From Rhodotorula mucilaginosa (taxonomy: Eukaryota > Basidiomycota > Microbotryomycetes > Sporidiobolales > Sporidiobolaceae), in NCBI GenBank assembly GCA_034406715.1, contig CP137865.1, positions 682,001-746,000 of the forward strand: 64,000 bases of DNA, read 5' to 3'. Shown piece by piece: positions 35,165 through 47,107 of this stretch. The translations under genes and the position numbers were made by a program. The notes below the pieces were generated by a model. The model was not told where the DNA came from. It searched no databases and saw only the letters and a list, made by a program, of their open reading frames with translations. Within the stretch, counting starts at the first letter, position 1. Every line of letters starts with the position of its first letter.

Positions 35165-38100
35165 ATGCTCGCTTCAACGAGTGCGCCTCCGCCGCCTTCG
35201 CCGCGTACAAAGCCGCGACCGCTCTCGCAGAGTTTTGCGCCGTCCACGCCCGTCGATCAAAGTCCGTCCTTGTCCCGGTCGTATCGCCAGCCGGTGGGGA
35301 CAGGTTCTCTGAGGAGATCGAAGATGGGATCGCAGCACGGGCGAAGTCGCTCGCACGGAGATGCGCGAGTCGCGATGTTCGCTCCGTCGAGCGAACCGGG
35401 CGGACCGGCCGTACGTGAGGTCTTTTGCGACGTCGTGGTGAGCGACCTCGAGTTAGACGCATCGGGAAATTGCGCTCGTCCAGCAGGTATGCGCTCAGCT
35501 CTCGAGTCGCAATTGCGGTGCCCCCGAGCAATCGCTGACGGCAAATGACGCCCAGGTCCCATCGCCGCTTTCGTGGACTCGCTCGGAGAGATCGTCACGT
35601 CTGGTCCATCTGAGCCTGCACGAAGACCGCCGAGTCGACCTAGCACGCCTGGTCCCGCCGCTCAGCCCGACATTGAAAAGGTCCGCCGGAGTCTGCACGA
35701 GCTCTGGGTCACGGAGGAGAGCTACCTTCGCAAGATCACCAGTCTCCTTCAGGTGCGCAGCGTTACCTTACAAGTGTTCAGTTGCCGGCAAGCTGATCGA
35801 ACTCTTCCGCCTCTGCAGGACTATGCGCAGCCGCTGCGGACATTCTCGAAAAAGCGCGAGACGGCAATCATCCCCGCCTTTGAAGCGACTCACCTCTTTA
35901 CCAACATCGAGCAGCTGGTACCGATCTCCATCGCCTTCGAAAAAGACTTGAAGGATGTCGCTCAGCGCGCTCAGAACGAGAGGCAGCGGGTGCCCGAAGG
36001 ATTCGGAGAAGTCATCTTGGCGCATGTAAGAAGCTCGTTCGTTTCGCTTGCTCGTTGCCACTCGCCGCTGACTTATCCCACTTTGAACCTGTCGCAGGTT
36101 GAGCAGATGGCTCCATACAAGAAGTGGCTCGCCAACGTCAGCGCGTCCGAGGCCATCAGGCGCGAGCTCGACAAGCACAACTCGTCTTTCCGCGAATTCG
36201 TCGAGCGAACTCAGATTCACAGCCGAGAGTCGGCAAACGCTACCGGCGGTTTCAAAGAGTTTCTGGCCGAGCCGTTCCAACGCGTATCCCGCTACCGGCT
36301 CATGATCGATCGTAAGTGGACGAGCCCCCTGTTCCCGTCGTTTGTATTTGCTGACGGACCTCTGCTCGCGCAGCGATCATCCAGCATCTCGAGCCGGGAG
36401 ATCCCAACATCGAACCGCTCCAGATCGCCAGCACCATACTCAGCGACATTTGCTCGATGGAAGTGGACGGTGCAACGCAGCGGGCCGCCATGTTCTGGAG
36501 CCTGAAGGAAACCATCGATGGCTTTCCGGACTCGTTGGTCGACTTTGAGCGCCGTTTGATCGCGACCATCGATGCCGACGAGGTCATCGAGGTGACCGAC
36601 TCTCGCCCGACCACTTTGCGGTGCACGCTGTTCCTGTTCCAGGACAAGCTGCTCATCGCCAAGCGCCCTTCAGGCGACAAGCAGGGCAAGGTGCACGCCG
36701 GCGTGGACGACCTCGACCGAACGGTCGCGCTCTACCAGACGTCGCACTTGTCGCCGTCGCAGGCCAGCATACTCGGTTCACCGAAGAAGCTCCGCAAAGG
36801 CGTACTCGGTTTCCGGGGCATCGTCGACGTTGCCGCTACCACCGCAATCGACCTCGGCGAACGTAGCTCGCATCACGAGTTCGGTCTCGTTTTCGATCAT
36901 CCTCCCGACAACCAGTCAGAGAGATGGGCCGGCCGACCAGCGCGTCGATTCGTCGTTGCGCATACTCACGCTGCGGACACGAGATCGGCCGAAAAACGGG
37001 TCTGGCTCGAGGCTTTCGCGGAGGCTACGCTGCGCTTGCAGCTGCGTGCCGGAGCGCTTCAAGCCAGACGAGGGTCGATCACATTCTCAGGGAGCCTGGA
37101 CGCTGGCCGAGCGCGTATAAACTGGTCTCTCTGGGATCGACAACAATACGAGCAGATTCGCCCTGATCACAAGGTAAGTATGCCGGTACATCTACCGTCA
37201 AAGTGCAGGAGCTTACGAGTTTCTACATGGCCCACAGAGGAAGCTTGCGCTCCTTCTCACCTCTGACGGCGCTGCACGACCGCTTGCCACGCCGTCACGG
37301 AAGCGACCCTTCGTGTCTGCCACAGCGACATTCCTCGACCCGTCACGATGCCGCTTCGAAGTCTGCTCGACAGATTCCCCGGGCAGCGACGCCGACATCA
37401 TCGAAAACGGCAGGATCACTGCGGCCGTAGCGAGCATCGGTGCGCTCGTTTCTTTCCTCCATTTTGACTTGGTGTCCGAGCTGACGTCGGCCTTCGTCAG
37501 CCTCTTCGTACGGTATCGACAGCTTCCCGGCTACAAAGCCGCTCTCTCCGGGCTCGGGTCGTTCGCGGACGCGCTCCAATCTACTGAGCGTGCTCGACGT
37601 GTTCTCCTCTGGCGGAAACAGTCTGAAGCGTGGCAACTCGCTCATCAGCAAGAGTTCCAGCACTGCGACGACGACATTCGACACTCCGAGTCTTTCCGGA
37701 CCTTCTCAGCGTTTGCAATCGGCGCCGCCCGCTCGACGCCCGCTCAACAAGCATTCGGCGCCCGACCTCTCGCGCAGTGTCGGCGCTTCGGCAGCCACGG
37801 ATGCTCGGGACTTTGGGAGTCGCGAGCAACTCGGCAGAGGAGACCAGGCAGGCTGTAAGTACATCCCTGTCGCTCGGCTGCTGGCGAGCTCTACTGATGC
37901 ATCGTTTGCAGTCCTCCAAGTGGGCGGGAGCAGCCGGTCGCGACCACGCCGCTCGATGTCGCTCCCGCCGCCGCCGAGCGACCTCCGTTCTTCTCCAGGT
38001 CCACTTGCTGCGTTCGAGGACGCGCCATCGCCAGCCGAAACGACGGGGGGCGACTTCCCCGAGGTCGATTGCGACGCGGAAATGGACCGCCAGCAAGAGG

Positions 38101-39831
38101 AGACACCGACGGCACGACAACAAGCCACGGCGATGCTCCACACCTCGCCCATGGCGTACCGGCCCCAGCCTATCTCGCCTCATCGCCGCATGATGGGCCC
38201 GCGAGAGATGCGCGGTGCCGAAAGTGCAGACGAATCGCCACAACACCTTCCCCTCGCTCGAAACGGGTCGCCTTCGCCGATACGGCGCGGGCCCCGACAA
38301 GAGTCCGAGTTCGACCAAATGCACTTTGAGCCGGCGGACGAGCCACCTCGGTCGGGCTCGTCGAATGCGCTGTCGAAGCGCGCAAGGCCCAAGGTTGAGC
38401 CGTCACCTCGCCCGAGCCCGGCGAAGAAGATGGCATCGCGGTTGTCGACGGACGCAGCGTTGTCCGCTGATGTTCGAGCCGCCGGGCGAGAACTCTTCGC
38501 CGCGCCATCAGGACCGGCGGAAGTCCGAACGAGTCAGAGAATCGTGAGCGGCGCCTCGACCAGAACGGTCCGCGCAATCTCGCCTCCTTGTCATAGCGAA
38601 CAGCCAGACGTGTTTTCGCCTCCTCGTGGCTCATCGACAAATGGACTTGCTCCTTCGGCGGCGGCCGCCAAGTTCGAGGAGGACGAGCCGATGCTTGACG
38701 TACGTTCCGGCGGCCACTTTGACTCGATTTTGTGTGCGCAAATCCGCTGACGTTGCCTGTTGCGATGCAGGTCGCAACGCATCCGTTCGATCAACTGCGG
38801 AAGCATGTCGATGACATGCGCCTGAAGCTTGCCCGCGAACTTACGACCGCGAACAAAGAGAACGAACGCATTGTATCGCCGACCGCTCTGACGCGATCTC
38901 CTCAAACGCGCAATGTCTTTGTGAGTTCTATCTCACGAGTAGTACTGAGTACACCACTAACAGACTCGCTGGATCTCCTCAGGGCAAAGCGATACCGGCA
39001 AACAACGTCCTCGATTCTCCTGCCGCGCGCTTCTCCAAGGCCGCATCAGTCTTTTCCGATGGTGCCGAGCTTCGACCCCGTCTCAAGATCGATTTCACCG
39101 CTCTCTCGGAGTGGACCCGACGCCTCGCCGACCTCATCGATACGTGCGAAGTCAACGCAAAAGCGGCGGAAGCAGGTCGCGATTCTCCGAAAGACGAGGG
39201 AGGGTCGACCAAGCTCGAGATGGCGATGCTCGAGCAAGAGCGTGACTTGATCGCAGCTGAGCTCGCTGCGCTCAAGGACGAGATGACTTCGGTGAGTGTG
39301 TGAGATGTCAGTGAGCGCTGGTAACGCGATCTGACTTTTGTCTTCGACTCGCTAGCTTCAGCAGGCCAGCCGCAACACCGAGCTAGCGTTCTCCGCTACG
39401 CAAGAAGAGAATGCCAAGCTGCGGCAGGCGTACATGGATATCTGCGGCGAGGCGGACGCGCTTCATGCCGTGAGTTTCGGTTCCCTTTTCCATTCTCTTT
39501 TCAGATCTGCTCGCCGCCGCTGACGCATGCGTGACACCGTGCAGGACTTCAATGCCGCCTTGGAGAGTGGTGAGTTTTTCTGTGCAGTGGCGCATGCAGC
39601 ATCAGAAGCCACCGCTTACACGCCACGTTCTTTGCAGTGCATCTCGCTGCTCAAGCCGAACCCTCTGCGACGGGCGAGTACATCGAGCTCACTGCGCAGC
39701 TCTCGCAAGCAGTCGCAGCTCGCTTCGATGCAGAGCACCAGCTCAGGCTGTACCGGCGTGCGGTCCAGGCCGAGCTGGAGGAGAAGGCGCACTGGGCTGT
39801 CCTGCTTCGGCAGCACGGTCTCATCGCCTGA
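35165..39831 (+). CDS. Rho guanine-nucleotide exchange factor (DH-PH)
   Basis: About 13 exons, starting MLASTSAPPPPSPRTKP at 35165; exon 1 ends at 35486 and exon 2 begins at 35556. The N-terminal ~110 residues are Ser/Pro/Arg-rich. The DH domain runs from about 36 to 40 percent into the first half: LHELWVTEESYLRKITSLL, then IEQLVPISIAFEKDL, YKKWLANVSASEAIRREL and the signature FKEFLAEPFQRVSRYRLMI. A PH-like domain follows (TLRCTLFLFQDKLLIAKRP, then KRVWLEAFAEATLRL). The second half is a long low-complexity region with a basic cluster and many SP sites, then a coiled-coil tail (KLEMAMLEQERDLIAAELA, ENAKLRQAYMDICGEADAL). A 25-nt exon (39545-39569) lies inside the tail. It should activate a Rho/Cdc42 GTPase in polarity or septation; which one is not evident. 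The stop at 39831 is only 82 bp before the CDC7 start. Confidence 0.85.
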
Positions 39832-39913
39832 GGAACTCCGCCATACCCGTCATACACGTACGTTGTTGTTATTGTAGCTATACCGTACAAGCAATCTCTC
39901 TCCGCGCCAGGAT

Positions 39914-42477
39914 ATGGTCGCAGGAATTTTTACGAGTCACGTGACCGAACATCGCGATGGCCAGCGATTCGTCTTTTCCGGGTTTGACAGCGTCTACATG
40001 ACTCGAGACGACACGCTGGTGCCCGTGCAGTCCTTGAGAGGCCCATCGACGCGTCTCACGCGCTCTGCGTCGGCGCTCAGCAAGCCTGTCGAGCCAGACT
40101 CGGCTGCCGACTCGCCTGCTGCTGAGCGCGTTCAAGTTGACCGACCGACTCGCTCAGAGAGCGACGAGGACGCAGCGCAAGACGAGGTCGTCCTGGCAGA
40201 GCTGCCTTCGCAGTCGCACGACAGCGCGCTCAGCTCGCAAGCGCGAAGACAACTCGCAAAAGCCGGATCGTCTGCCTTTGACGAGCGCGACTCTCAGATG
40301 GACGACCACGACGAAGAAGTGTACGACAGCGAGGCCGAGCACGACGACGATATGTACGACGACGAGGACAACGGTGCAGACATGGAAATGCGAGACGAGC
40401 AGGACGAACTTGTCGACGAGGAGGACGAGGAATCGGCAGACGACTCGGACGTCGAGAACGATTCGCGGTCCGAGGGCGAAATCGAGAGCATCCGGCACGA
40501 GATTGACGGTGTAGAAGACGCCGTACCGGCGCTGACCGACAAGTACCAGCTCATCGACCGGCTAGGCGAAGGTGCGTTCTGTCCTGCCGCCACCCAATCT
40601 CCTGATGGTTGCAATTCCGCTGATACGACTCTTGCGTCTCAGGCACGTTCTCCTCCGTCTACAAAGCGATAGATCTGCAGCACCACGTCTTCGACAATTC
40701 GCAGTGGCGCCCAATGTCGCGCAAGGGCAAGGTGTACGTCGCCGTCAAGCGGATTTACGTGACGAGCAGCCCGATCCGGATCCAGAACGAGCTCGAATTG
40801 ATGCATGATTTGAGGTGCGCTTCATAGTACACTGCCGTCGAAGTTTGCGGGACTGACACTCGAACGCAGAGGTTCGCCGAATGTGGCGTACTTGATCGAT
40901 GCGATCCGCCACGAAGACCAGGTCCTGGCAGTCATGCCCTTCAATCGCCACCAAGACTTCCGCGTACGTCAGAAATACCAAGTCTTGGTGTAAGGAGACG
41001 CATGCGCTGACTGTGCTGACGCTCTTTTGCAGACCTACTATCGGACAGCCAGTCTTCCCTTCCTGCGTTCCTACTTCTCGTGCCTGTTCCGCGCGCTGCT
41101 CTCGACCCACACGCTTCAGATCATCCACCGAGACGTCAAGCCGGCCAACTTTCTGTTCGACGTCACGACTGGAGAAGGCATCCTCTGCGACTACGGCTTG
41201 GCGCAAAAGATCGGTGGCGACGAATGGTTCGAGTGGAAAAGCAACTGCCTTCACTCGCTTCCGGGTCCAGCGTGGGGTGGTCTCGAAGGGCGCCAGCGGG
41301 CGATGCGCAAAATGGAGAAGGATCCGGGCGACCCGCCCGGTCTGCACTCTGGCATGCACGGAGTCCGGTTGCGCGAGCCGCTCAGCCTGTACGACCAAGC
41401 CAAGGCGATGGAGGACGAGTGGAGCACGTGGTCCCGGCAGCTCAAGAAGGCGTCTGCAGGCGGCGTCTTGTCTCCTGAAGATCGCGAGGTGCTCGAGAAC
41501 TACAAGCCCTGGATCATGCCGCCAGGCTGGCGGCCCGACATCAAGAAGCGCATCAGCGACCGGCAAGAATTCTACAAGAGCTGGAGGCCGGCTTTGCAGG
41601 TCGCTGCACAAAAGGCGAAGCAAAAGCCTGGCTATCTCAAGGAGGATCGCCGGTAAGCAGGAGCGGGTCGAGAAGTCGAGAGCGCAACCGTTTCTGACCG
41701 GAGTCTTGACCCTACGCAGTCCCAGCGTCCGGGCCAACCGCGCGGGTACGCGTGGTTTCCGTGCGCCCGAGGTGCTCCTTAAGTGCCCGGATCAGACCGT
41801 TGGTACGTAACGGCCCCCCGCTTTCCTCAGACCCGCTCTTTCTTACGACTGACACCTTGTGCTGTTCAGCCCTCGACATCTGGTCTGCCGGTATCATTCT
41901 CCTGTGCTTCCTCACGCGTCGCTTCCCCTTCTTCAACTCGAACGACGACACCGAAGCGCTCGCCGAAATCATGGCCATCTTTGGCCGTCGCAAAATGGAG
42001 CGGTGCGCCGCGTTGCACAGTAAGTAGCCGACCTCGATAAAGCCCACTGTCGATCCCTTCTGATGGTTGTGGAGCTTCCTGCCGGCAGACCGCACGCTTC
42101 AAACCAACATTCGCGACTACGACGACCCTCCGCATTCCGACCTGCATGCCCTTGTCCGATCCCTGAACCCGCCGATCGTCGTCGAGAACTCGCCAGATCC
42201 TTACGGTCCGATTCCTGCTTCTCCGGATACGATCAATGAATGGTATCCGGATAGCGAGCTGGCGCAATGCGTGGACCTCCTGAAGCGATGCCTCGAGTGA
42301 GTCGGGTCTCGCTCGCAGCCCTGGCGAAGGCGCTGACGGACCGCTTCACACAGGCTTGACTGCACGAAGCGTTGGACTGCGCAGGAGTGCCTCGAGCATC
42401 CTTTCTTCCGCGGAACGTACGACATCGGGCTCGGCCGCACGGTCTTTCGCGAGAACGCCTGGCTCGACGAAGACTAA
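39914..42477 (+). CDS. CDC7: Cdc7 kinase, catalytic subunit of DDK
   Basis: Eight exons: 39914-40571, 40643-40814, 40870-40963, 41033-41652, 41720-41802, 41870-42019, 42089-42296 and 42354-42477; 2109 nt, 702 aa. The first ~190 residues precede the kinase and include a very acidic stretch (DEEVYDSEAEHDDDMYDDED). Kinase motifs in order: GEGTFSSVYKAIDL (Gly loop), YVAVKRIYVTS (Lys), IIHRDVKPANFLFD (catalytic loop), CDYGLAQ in place of DFG, GTRGFRAPEVLLK (activation segment end), and ALDIWSAGIILLCFLTRR. A ~150-residue insert between DYG and APE is the Cdc7 kinase insert 2 typical of the family. With Dbf4 it phosphorylates MCM subunits, including Mcm6, to fire origins. The DYG is a small departure from DFG and keeps the metal-binding Asp. 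Start chosen at the first in-frame ATG; the beginning (MVAGIFTSHVTEHRDGQRF) has no recognised domain. Confidence 0.95.
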
Positions 42478-42615
42478 ACCTTTCTCACCAATCCTGATAT
42501 CGCGGTACCTGTCGGCGCTGCGGAACTGCCTTGTACACTTACTGCTCGTATTGCATGATTATTGTTGCTACCAGATTGTGACCGAGTCTCAAAGCCGATT
42601 CTTTTCCTCTCCATG

Positions 42616-44293
42616 TTACTCGTCGCTTTCGGACCGCGCATCGAACGAGACCGAACGCTCTTGCTGCACATTCACCTGGAGCGAAGGGAGTCGTTGATGC
42701 TCGGATGGAAGAGCGTGAGTCGGCGCGACAGCCTCGCTGGCGCCGCCGACGCTCTTTCCTCGTTTGAAGGTCAAGACACCCAGCTTGATCGCCTGTCCCT
42801 CTGGCGCAGAGTTGTTCTTGACCGCACTTCCCGTTGATCGGCTGCCGAGTCCGGCGTTGTTCGCTCCGGTTCCGCGCAGGGTCTCCGAAATTGTACGCCG
42901 AGTCGACAGGGTAGTGTAAAGGGAGATTGCGTGCAGTGCTGGAAGAGGACCTGCAAATGCATCAGTTAGCCAGGCACTTTGCTCGAGCATGTTTCGTCAG
43001 GCCTTACTCCAGAAAGCAAATCCAGCAGACACGGTGCGAAAGTTGCTCGAGTTGGCAAAGGCAGTACTGATGATGGCGCCTGCAGGAGGGCGGTGAGGAG
43101 CAGGTCAGAAATCCTCGCAGTGATAAGTACAATCTCTCGCGCGCTCGGGCTCCTGGGGCCACTCATTGACGGACCAACGATACTGATGACCGATGTGTCT
43201 GCGCAGATTAGCACGCGTACAGTAAGTACGAGGCATGGGACTTTGTGGACGCTCGGCGCGTTTGAGCTCGACGCGGGACTTTCGCCATTATAACCAGTAG
43301 AAGCTTACATGCCGCAGTCTGTAGGCTGGTAATAATGAGTCGCTTCAGAAGCGAGTCGGTGACCTCGTTGAAATGTGCGATCCGCCTGTGCAAGGTGTAT
43401 GCCAAGGCGAGCGAGATCAAAAGGTCATCGGCGGCGGAAGTCCACAGCCAGATCCTGTAAAATAACGCCGGGTTAGTTCGGTTTCTTTGGCGCGGTGTAC
43501 ACTTCCGACTTACGCTTGGCAGACATGATAATCGGCAAAGCTGGTGCCTTTCCTAGACAGCTCGAATCCAGCCACCGAGAACAAGAGCGAGCCGGCAAGG
43601 CCAGCCAAAGTGAGAAGGGCAGCACATCCGACAAACACGTAGCGTTGCGCGCGCCTGTGCATGAACTGCGAAAGGACGTCACGGCGAAAGACGTCACATA
43701 AAACTAAGAAAGTCAGAAGCGAGACCGGGGGAAGCGGTCGAGAGATGAGAGTGAGCTTACCGACGCAGCTCGCACGGCAAGAAAGGATTGACAGACGGCT
43801 GCAGTGGTGCCCGATAGGAATGGCAGGATGTTTGATTGTGGTGGGCCGTTGAAAAGCTCGTCACCAGACCGTTTCTGCGAGACTGGAGCCGATAGCAGAT
43901 GAGACCGCGCGAAGAGCCTGTCAGCGTTCGGGCAAGCACGGACGGCCGTCGCAGATTAGACGCACTGCCGGTATCGACGATCTCTTCGTACGAGACCGCC
44001 AAGCAGCAGATGACGAGTCCGAACACAACCCAAATTGTACTTCGCCCCACCACGCTGTGTTTTGCGAGGTCGCCGTTGACGACGTAGCGACCAAACAAGA
44101 TCAGAAAGCTACCGATGAGCACGCAATTGGTGAGCAATCCCGCGATGTACTGCGAGAAGCGGCCTTGTCAGCTTCGTCTTGAGTCTCGAGTCTCGGTCAG
44201 ATGCGACACCTGGAAGTCGCTCACCGGAGCCAAAATTGCGGTGGCTACCGCCTGGGGCGCAATCATCGCCGGCATGTCTGCTGGTTCGGCCAT
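42616..44293 (-). CDS. DUF6534-type seven-segment membrane protein, copy A
   Basis: Multi-exon, from ATG 44293 (exon 1 44225-44293, exon 2 43966-44149) to the stop at 42616. It starts MAEPADMPAMIAPQAVATA. Successive membrane segments are visible: LTNCVLIGSFLILFGRYVV, IWVVFGLVICCLAVSYEEI, LPFLSGTTAAVCQSFLAVR, ALLTLAGLAGSLLFSVAGF and a segment around WTSAADDLLISLALAYTL. Then comes RRIAHFNEVTDSLLKRLII and a late LPALHAISLYTTLSTRR. The motif SAADDLLISLALAY-LxRRxxxFxxTDxLLxRLI is the hallmark of the basidiomycete DUF6534 family of integral membrane proteins, whose function is unknown. The ~80-residue tail is hydrophilic. The next gene is a clear paralogue in the same orientation; A and B share the start pattern MPAMIAxQxVATAxLAP and intron positions. 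Internal exon ends were only partly resolved. Confidence 0.78.
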
Positions 44294-44671
44294 TGTCCGC
44301 CGCCGTTGGTCTTAGCTGTACTTTCGGACCCGGGGCTGTCTCGCAGGCGATAAGGAGCCGAGAAGGATGAGCGAGCGCTGGGGAGTCCGTCCGCTGCGCG
44401 ACTCCCCCCCACACGGACGACGGAATTGCGACGTGACGCACACGCGGGTCGATGCAGCATTCCTCCACACAGACACCTGACGGACAGCGACTCGAGGTCC
44501 GTGCGGAGTGCGGAGGGCGGGGAAACGCGCCAGAGGTCCGTGCACACGGATGTTCGGCCGCTCGACCTTGAACCCCAAGAACTGCGGGATTCATGTGTAC
44601 GTAGCACAACAACAAGAATCAGGTCCAGTATCTACAGCCCAAGAAGTCTATCCGTACCGAAGAGCTGCGCG
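44294..44671. promoter_or_regulatory. Spacer between the DUF6534 paralogues
   Basis: 378 bp; promoter of copy A and 3' flank of copy B. No further gene seen. Confidence 0.4.
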
Positions 44672-46354
44672 TCACACTCTACCCGACGGGAGTTCGTCAA
44701 GCGAATCACGCCGGGTACCGCCGATTGTCCGACGCCCTCGCGATTCCTGGGCGAGGTAGTCTTCGTCTGAGCTCGTCCGGACGTCGTAGGTGACCTCGCG
44801 CTCCTGATCGACCCGAACGACCAAGGGTACGTTCCTCCGCCCTCGGCGACCACCACCGCCGCCGCCGCCGCCGCCGCCACTGCTCGACGTCTGCGTCACC
44901 GACTTTTGTCCCCCGTCGTCATCGTCGTCGTCGCCGTCTGGACGTGCGTGAGCCGAAACCGGAAAGACCGAAATGGGGCGCATGTTGAGAGGTGATTCGG
45001 GGTCTTGCACGACTCGAGAAATGACGCCGCCGTTCGCGGCGAGCGCGTTGGCAAACGTGCGCCGGGTCGAGAGCGTCGTGAAGAGCGAGATGGCATGCAG
45101 GGCGGGCAGGGCGACTGAATGCGGGGAAGATGCGGCGTTAGTCAGACCGGTCATGGGGTCAAGCAGCACGGGTTGAGAAAGAAAGAAACTTTCCCCAGAA
45201 ACAAAACCCGACTGTCGCGGTGTGATAGTTGTCCTTGATGGAGAAGGCCGTGCTGACCGCGGCTCCCACGATACTTGTCACAGCAGTATACGCTGCGGTG
45301 CGCAAGCCGACGATGATCAAGTGTCGGAGAACGCCGTCCAGTGTCGGGTTGAACCCCCGTATCCGCTTGTGAAGCGAGATCGAGAGGGCGAGCGAGATGA
45401 GGACGTCGGCCGCCGCAGAAGACCAGAGCCAGATGGCTTCGGCAGCGAAGTAGTTCAGCGGTGCCGCACGGTCAAAGAAGCTCTGTGGGTAAAATGCGAA
45501 TGCGGATCAGTCTCTTATCTCGGATTCAAGAGTGCGAACAGCGATACAGACGTACCAGGTAGCCGCAGGCGCTGAACAGCGCAGCACCCGTGAGTCCTGA
45601 CAAGATGAAAGCTGTCGTGGCGATAAGAAAGCCATAGCGAAGCGGGCGAGACGGGATGAGCTGCAAAATAGGAACTTAGTCGACGATCGGCCGGACTTGT
45701 CATAGGTGCTTATTAGCGTAGCGCATTCTTGACTTACGACAGCTGCTCTCGCCATCAAGAAGGATTGACAAATCATGGTCGTGAGGCCGGTCAAAATCTG
45801 CGATTTGGAGCCACCCGGTCAGGAACAAGCTGCCAAGGAAAGTCGAGCTGGCGGCGCCGACCTCTTGAGACGCACCGGGAGAATGTTGCTCTGGGCCGGA
45901 CCCAAGAAGAGCTCGGCTGTCGACCGTTTTTGCGAGACTGTCCGGCAAAGAAGGAAAAATGAGTACACATGATCCGGGGAGAGAGGAGGATCAGAGAGAA
46001 CTGGCTCTCACCACCGGTGTCGATGATCTCTTCGTAGGCCAACCCGAGACAGAACAGCGAGAACAAGAGCACGATGCACGCGACCACTTTGACTCTGCGC
46101 GGGCTCGCCTTCCAGTCCCCCTTCTTGACGAACTCGATGCAGAGTCCCCAGAACAGGCCGGTGAGAAGGACGAGCGTGACGAGGCCGGCAAGGTCTACGT
46201 GCGTGCGTGTGCGCGTTCAAAGGGTCAGCGATAGGCTTCGGAAAGAGGGGATGCGCCAAGACGTAGGGAAGTAAAGGGACTGACATGGTGCCAGGGTCGC
46301 GGTCGCGACCGACTGGTCGGCAATCATGGCCGGTACATCGGGAGGTGTCGACAT
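44672..46354 (-). CDS. DUF6534-type membrane protein, copy B
   Basis: Paralogue of the preceding gene, same strand. ATG at 46354 gives MSTPPDVPAMIADQSVATA, next to copy A's MAEPADMPAMIAPQAVATA. Visible segments include LAGLVTLVLLTGLFWGLCI, VVACIVLLFSLFCLGLAYE ending EEIIDTG at the same place as copy A, ILTGLTTMICQSFLMARAA, and FLIATTAFILSGLTGAALF. The closing segment LPALHAISLFTTLSTRR matches copy A. The cytosolic tail is longer and unlike A: it carries a run of Asp (DGDDDDDDGG, near 44925), a run of about ten Gly (near 44860) and an acidic end (TSSDEDYLAQES). A tandem duplication followed by tail divergence is the simplest reading. Function unknown; seven-helix layouts in this family have been likened to receptors but that is unproven. 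Confidence 0.78.
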
Positions 46355-47107
46355 CTGGCGTGGCGGCGAATCTCACAGTGGATGCGACCGGCGTTCTGGT
46401 ACCCCGCCTCGAGGAGAAATGTGATAAGGGCGGTCCGGAATCGAAGTCGGACGTCAGGGAAATTAAACGACCCAAGCTGCTTGCCGTTCACGCGACGAGT
46501 GGGCGGGCGGCGGAGCTGTGCGAGAGTGAGCGCGCCCTTGCCGGAACCGAATGTACGTCCTCGTCGAAGCGTCGACCGTCTCGCCGCCGCGTTCCTTGTG
46601 ACTGAGAAAGAAGGTTGTCCGCGGGCGCAGATGCAGAAACGAGTGTGGTCGTCGGACGCGGTGATAGCGACAACGGGGGCGGTCTCGATTATAGCAGCCC
46701 GGAGAGCGTCCGAGCCCTGTACAGTCAGCCGCTGCTCGAACGCAGCTGTACAGCGTAGAATGTGATGTGCAGGAAGCCAACTTGGCGTCGGGGCGGAAGC
46801 CGAAAAAAACGATTCGGTGATCGAGCACTCCGCCCCACGATCTCGCGTGCGTGGCTCCAGTTAAGTTTGATCTGGACCGGCGTCGCGACCGGCCGAGCAT
46901 ACAGTACTGTACAAGATGCTCGTCTAGGCCGTCATACGTACGACAGAGCGTTATTCCATAATGAAGAAGCCGGGCTGGAGGCCCTGGAATTCCAAGCTGG
47001 CCGCCAATCGAGAGTTTCACGTGCTGCTTGCTGGGCCTGGACGGAGCAAAGACCGTACTGTAGTTATCGTGCACTCGGGAGAGAAGACAAGGAGATAAGG
47101 GGAGCAT
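46355..47107. promoter_or_regulatory. Upstream region of DUF6534 copy B
   Basis: 753 bp, unusually long for this part of the window, lying between the copy B start and the CHS5 stop. Contains CATACAGTACTGTAC near 46899 (short palindrome-like) and several scattered open frames that look random. No gene supported. Confidence 0.4.

Noticed and set aside
46355-47107. Possible small gene in the long spacer upstream of DUF6534 copy B
   Set aside because: Open frames are mutually overlapping, Arg/Ser-rich and without domains, as expected of random GC-rich DNA.
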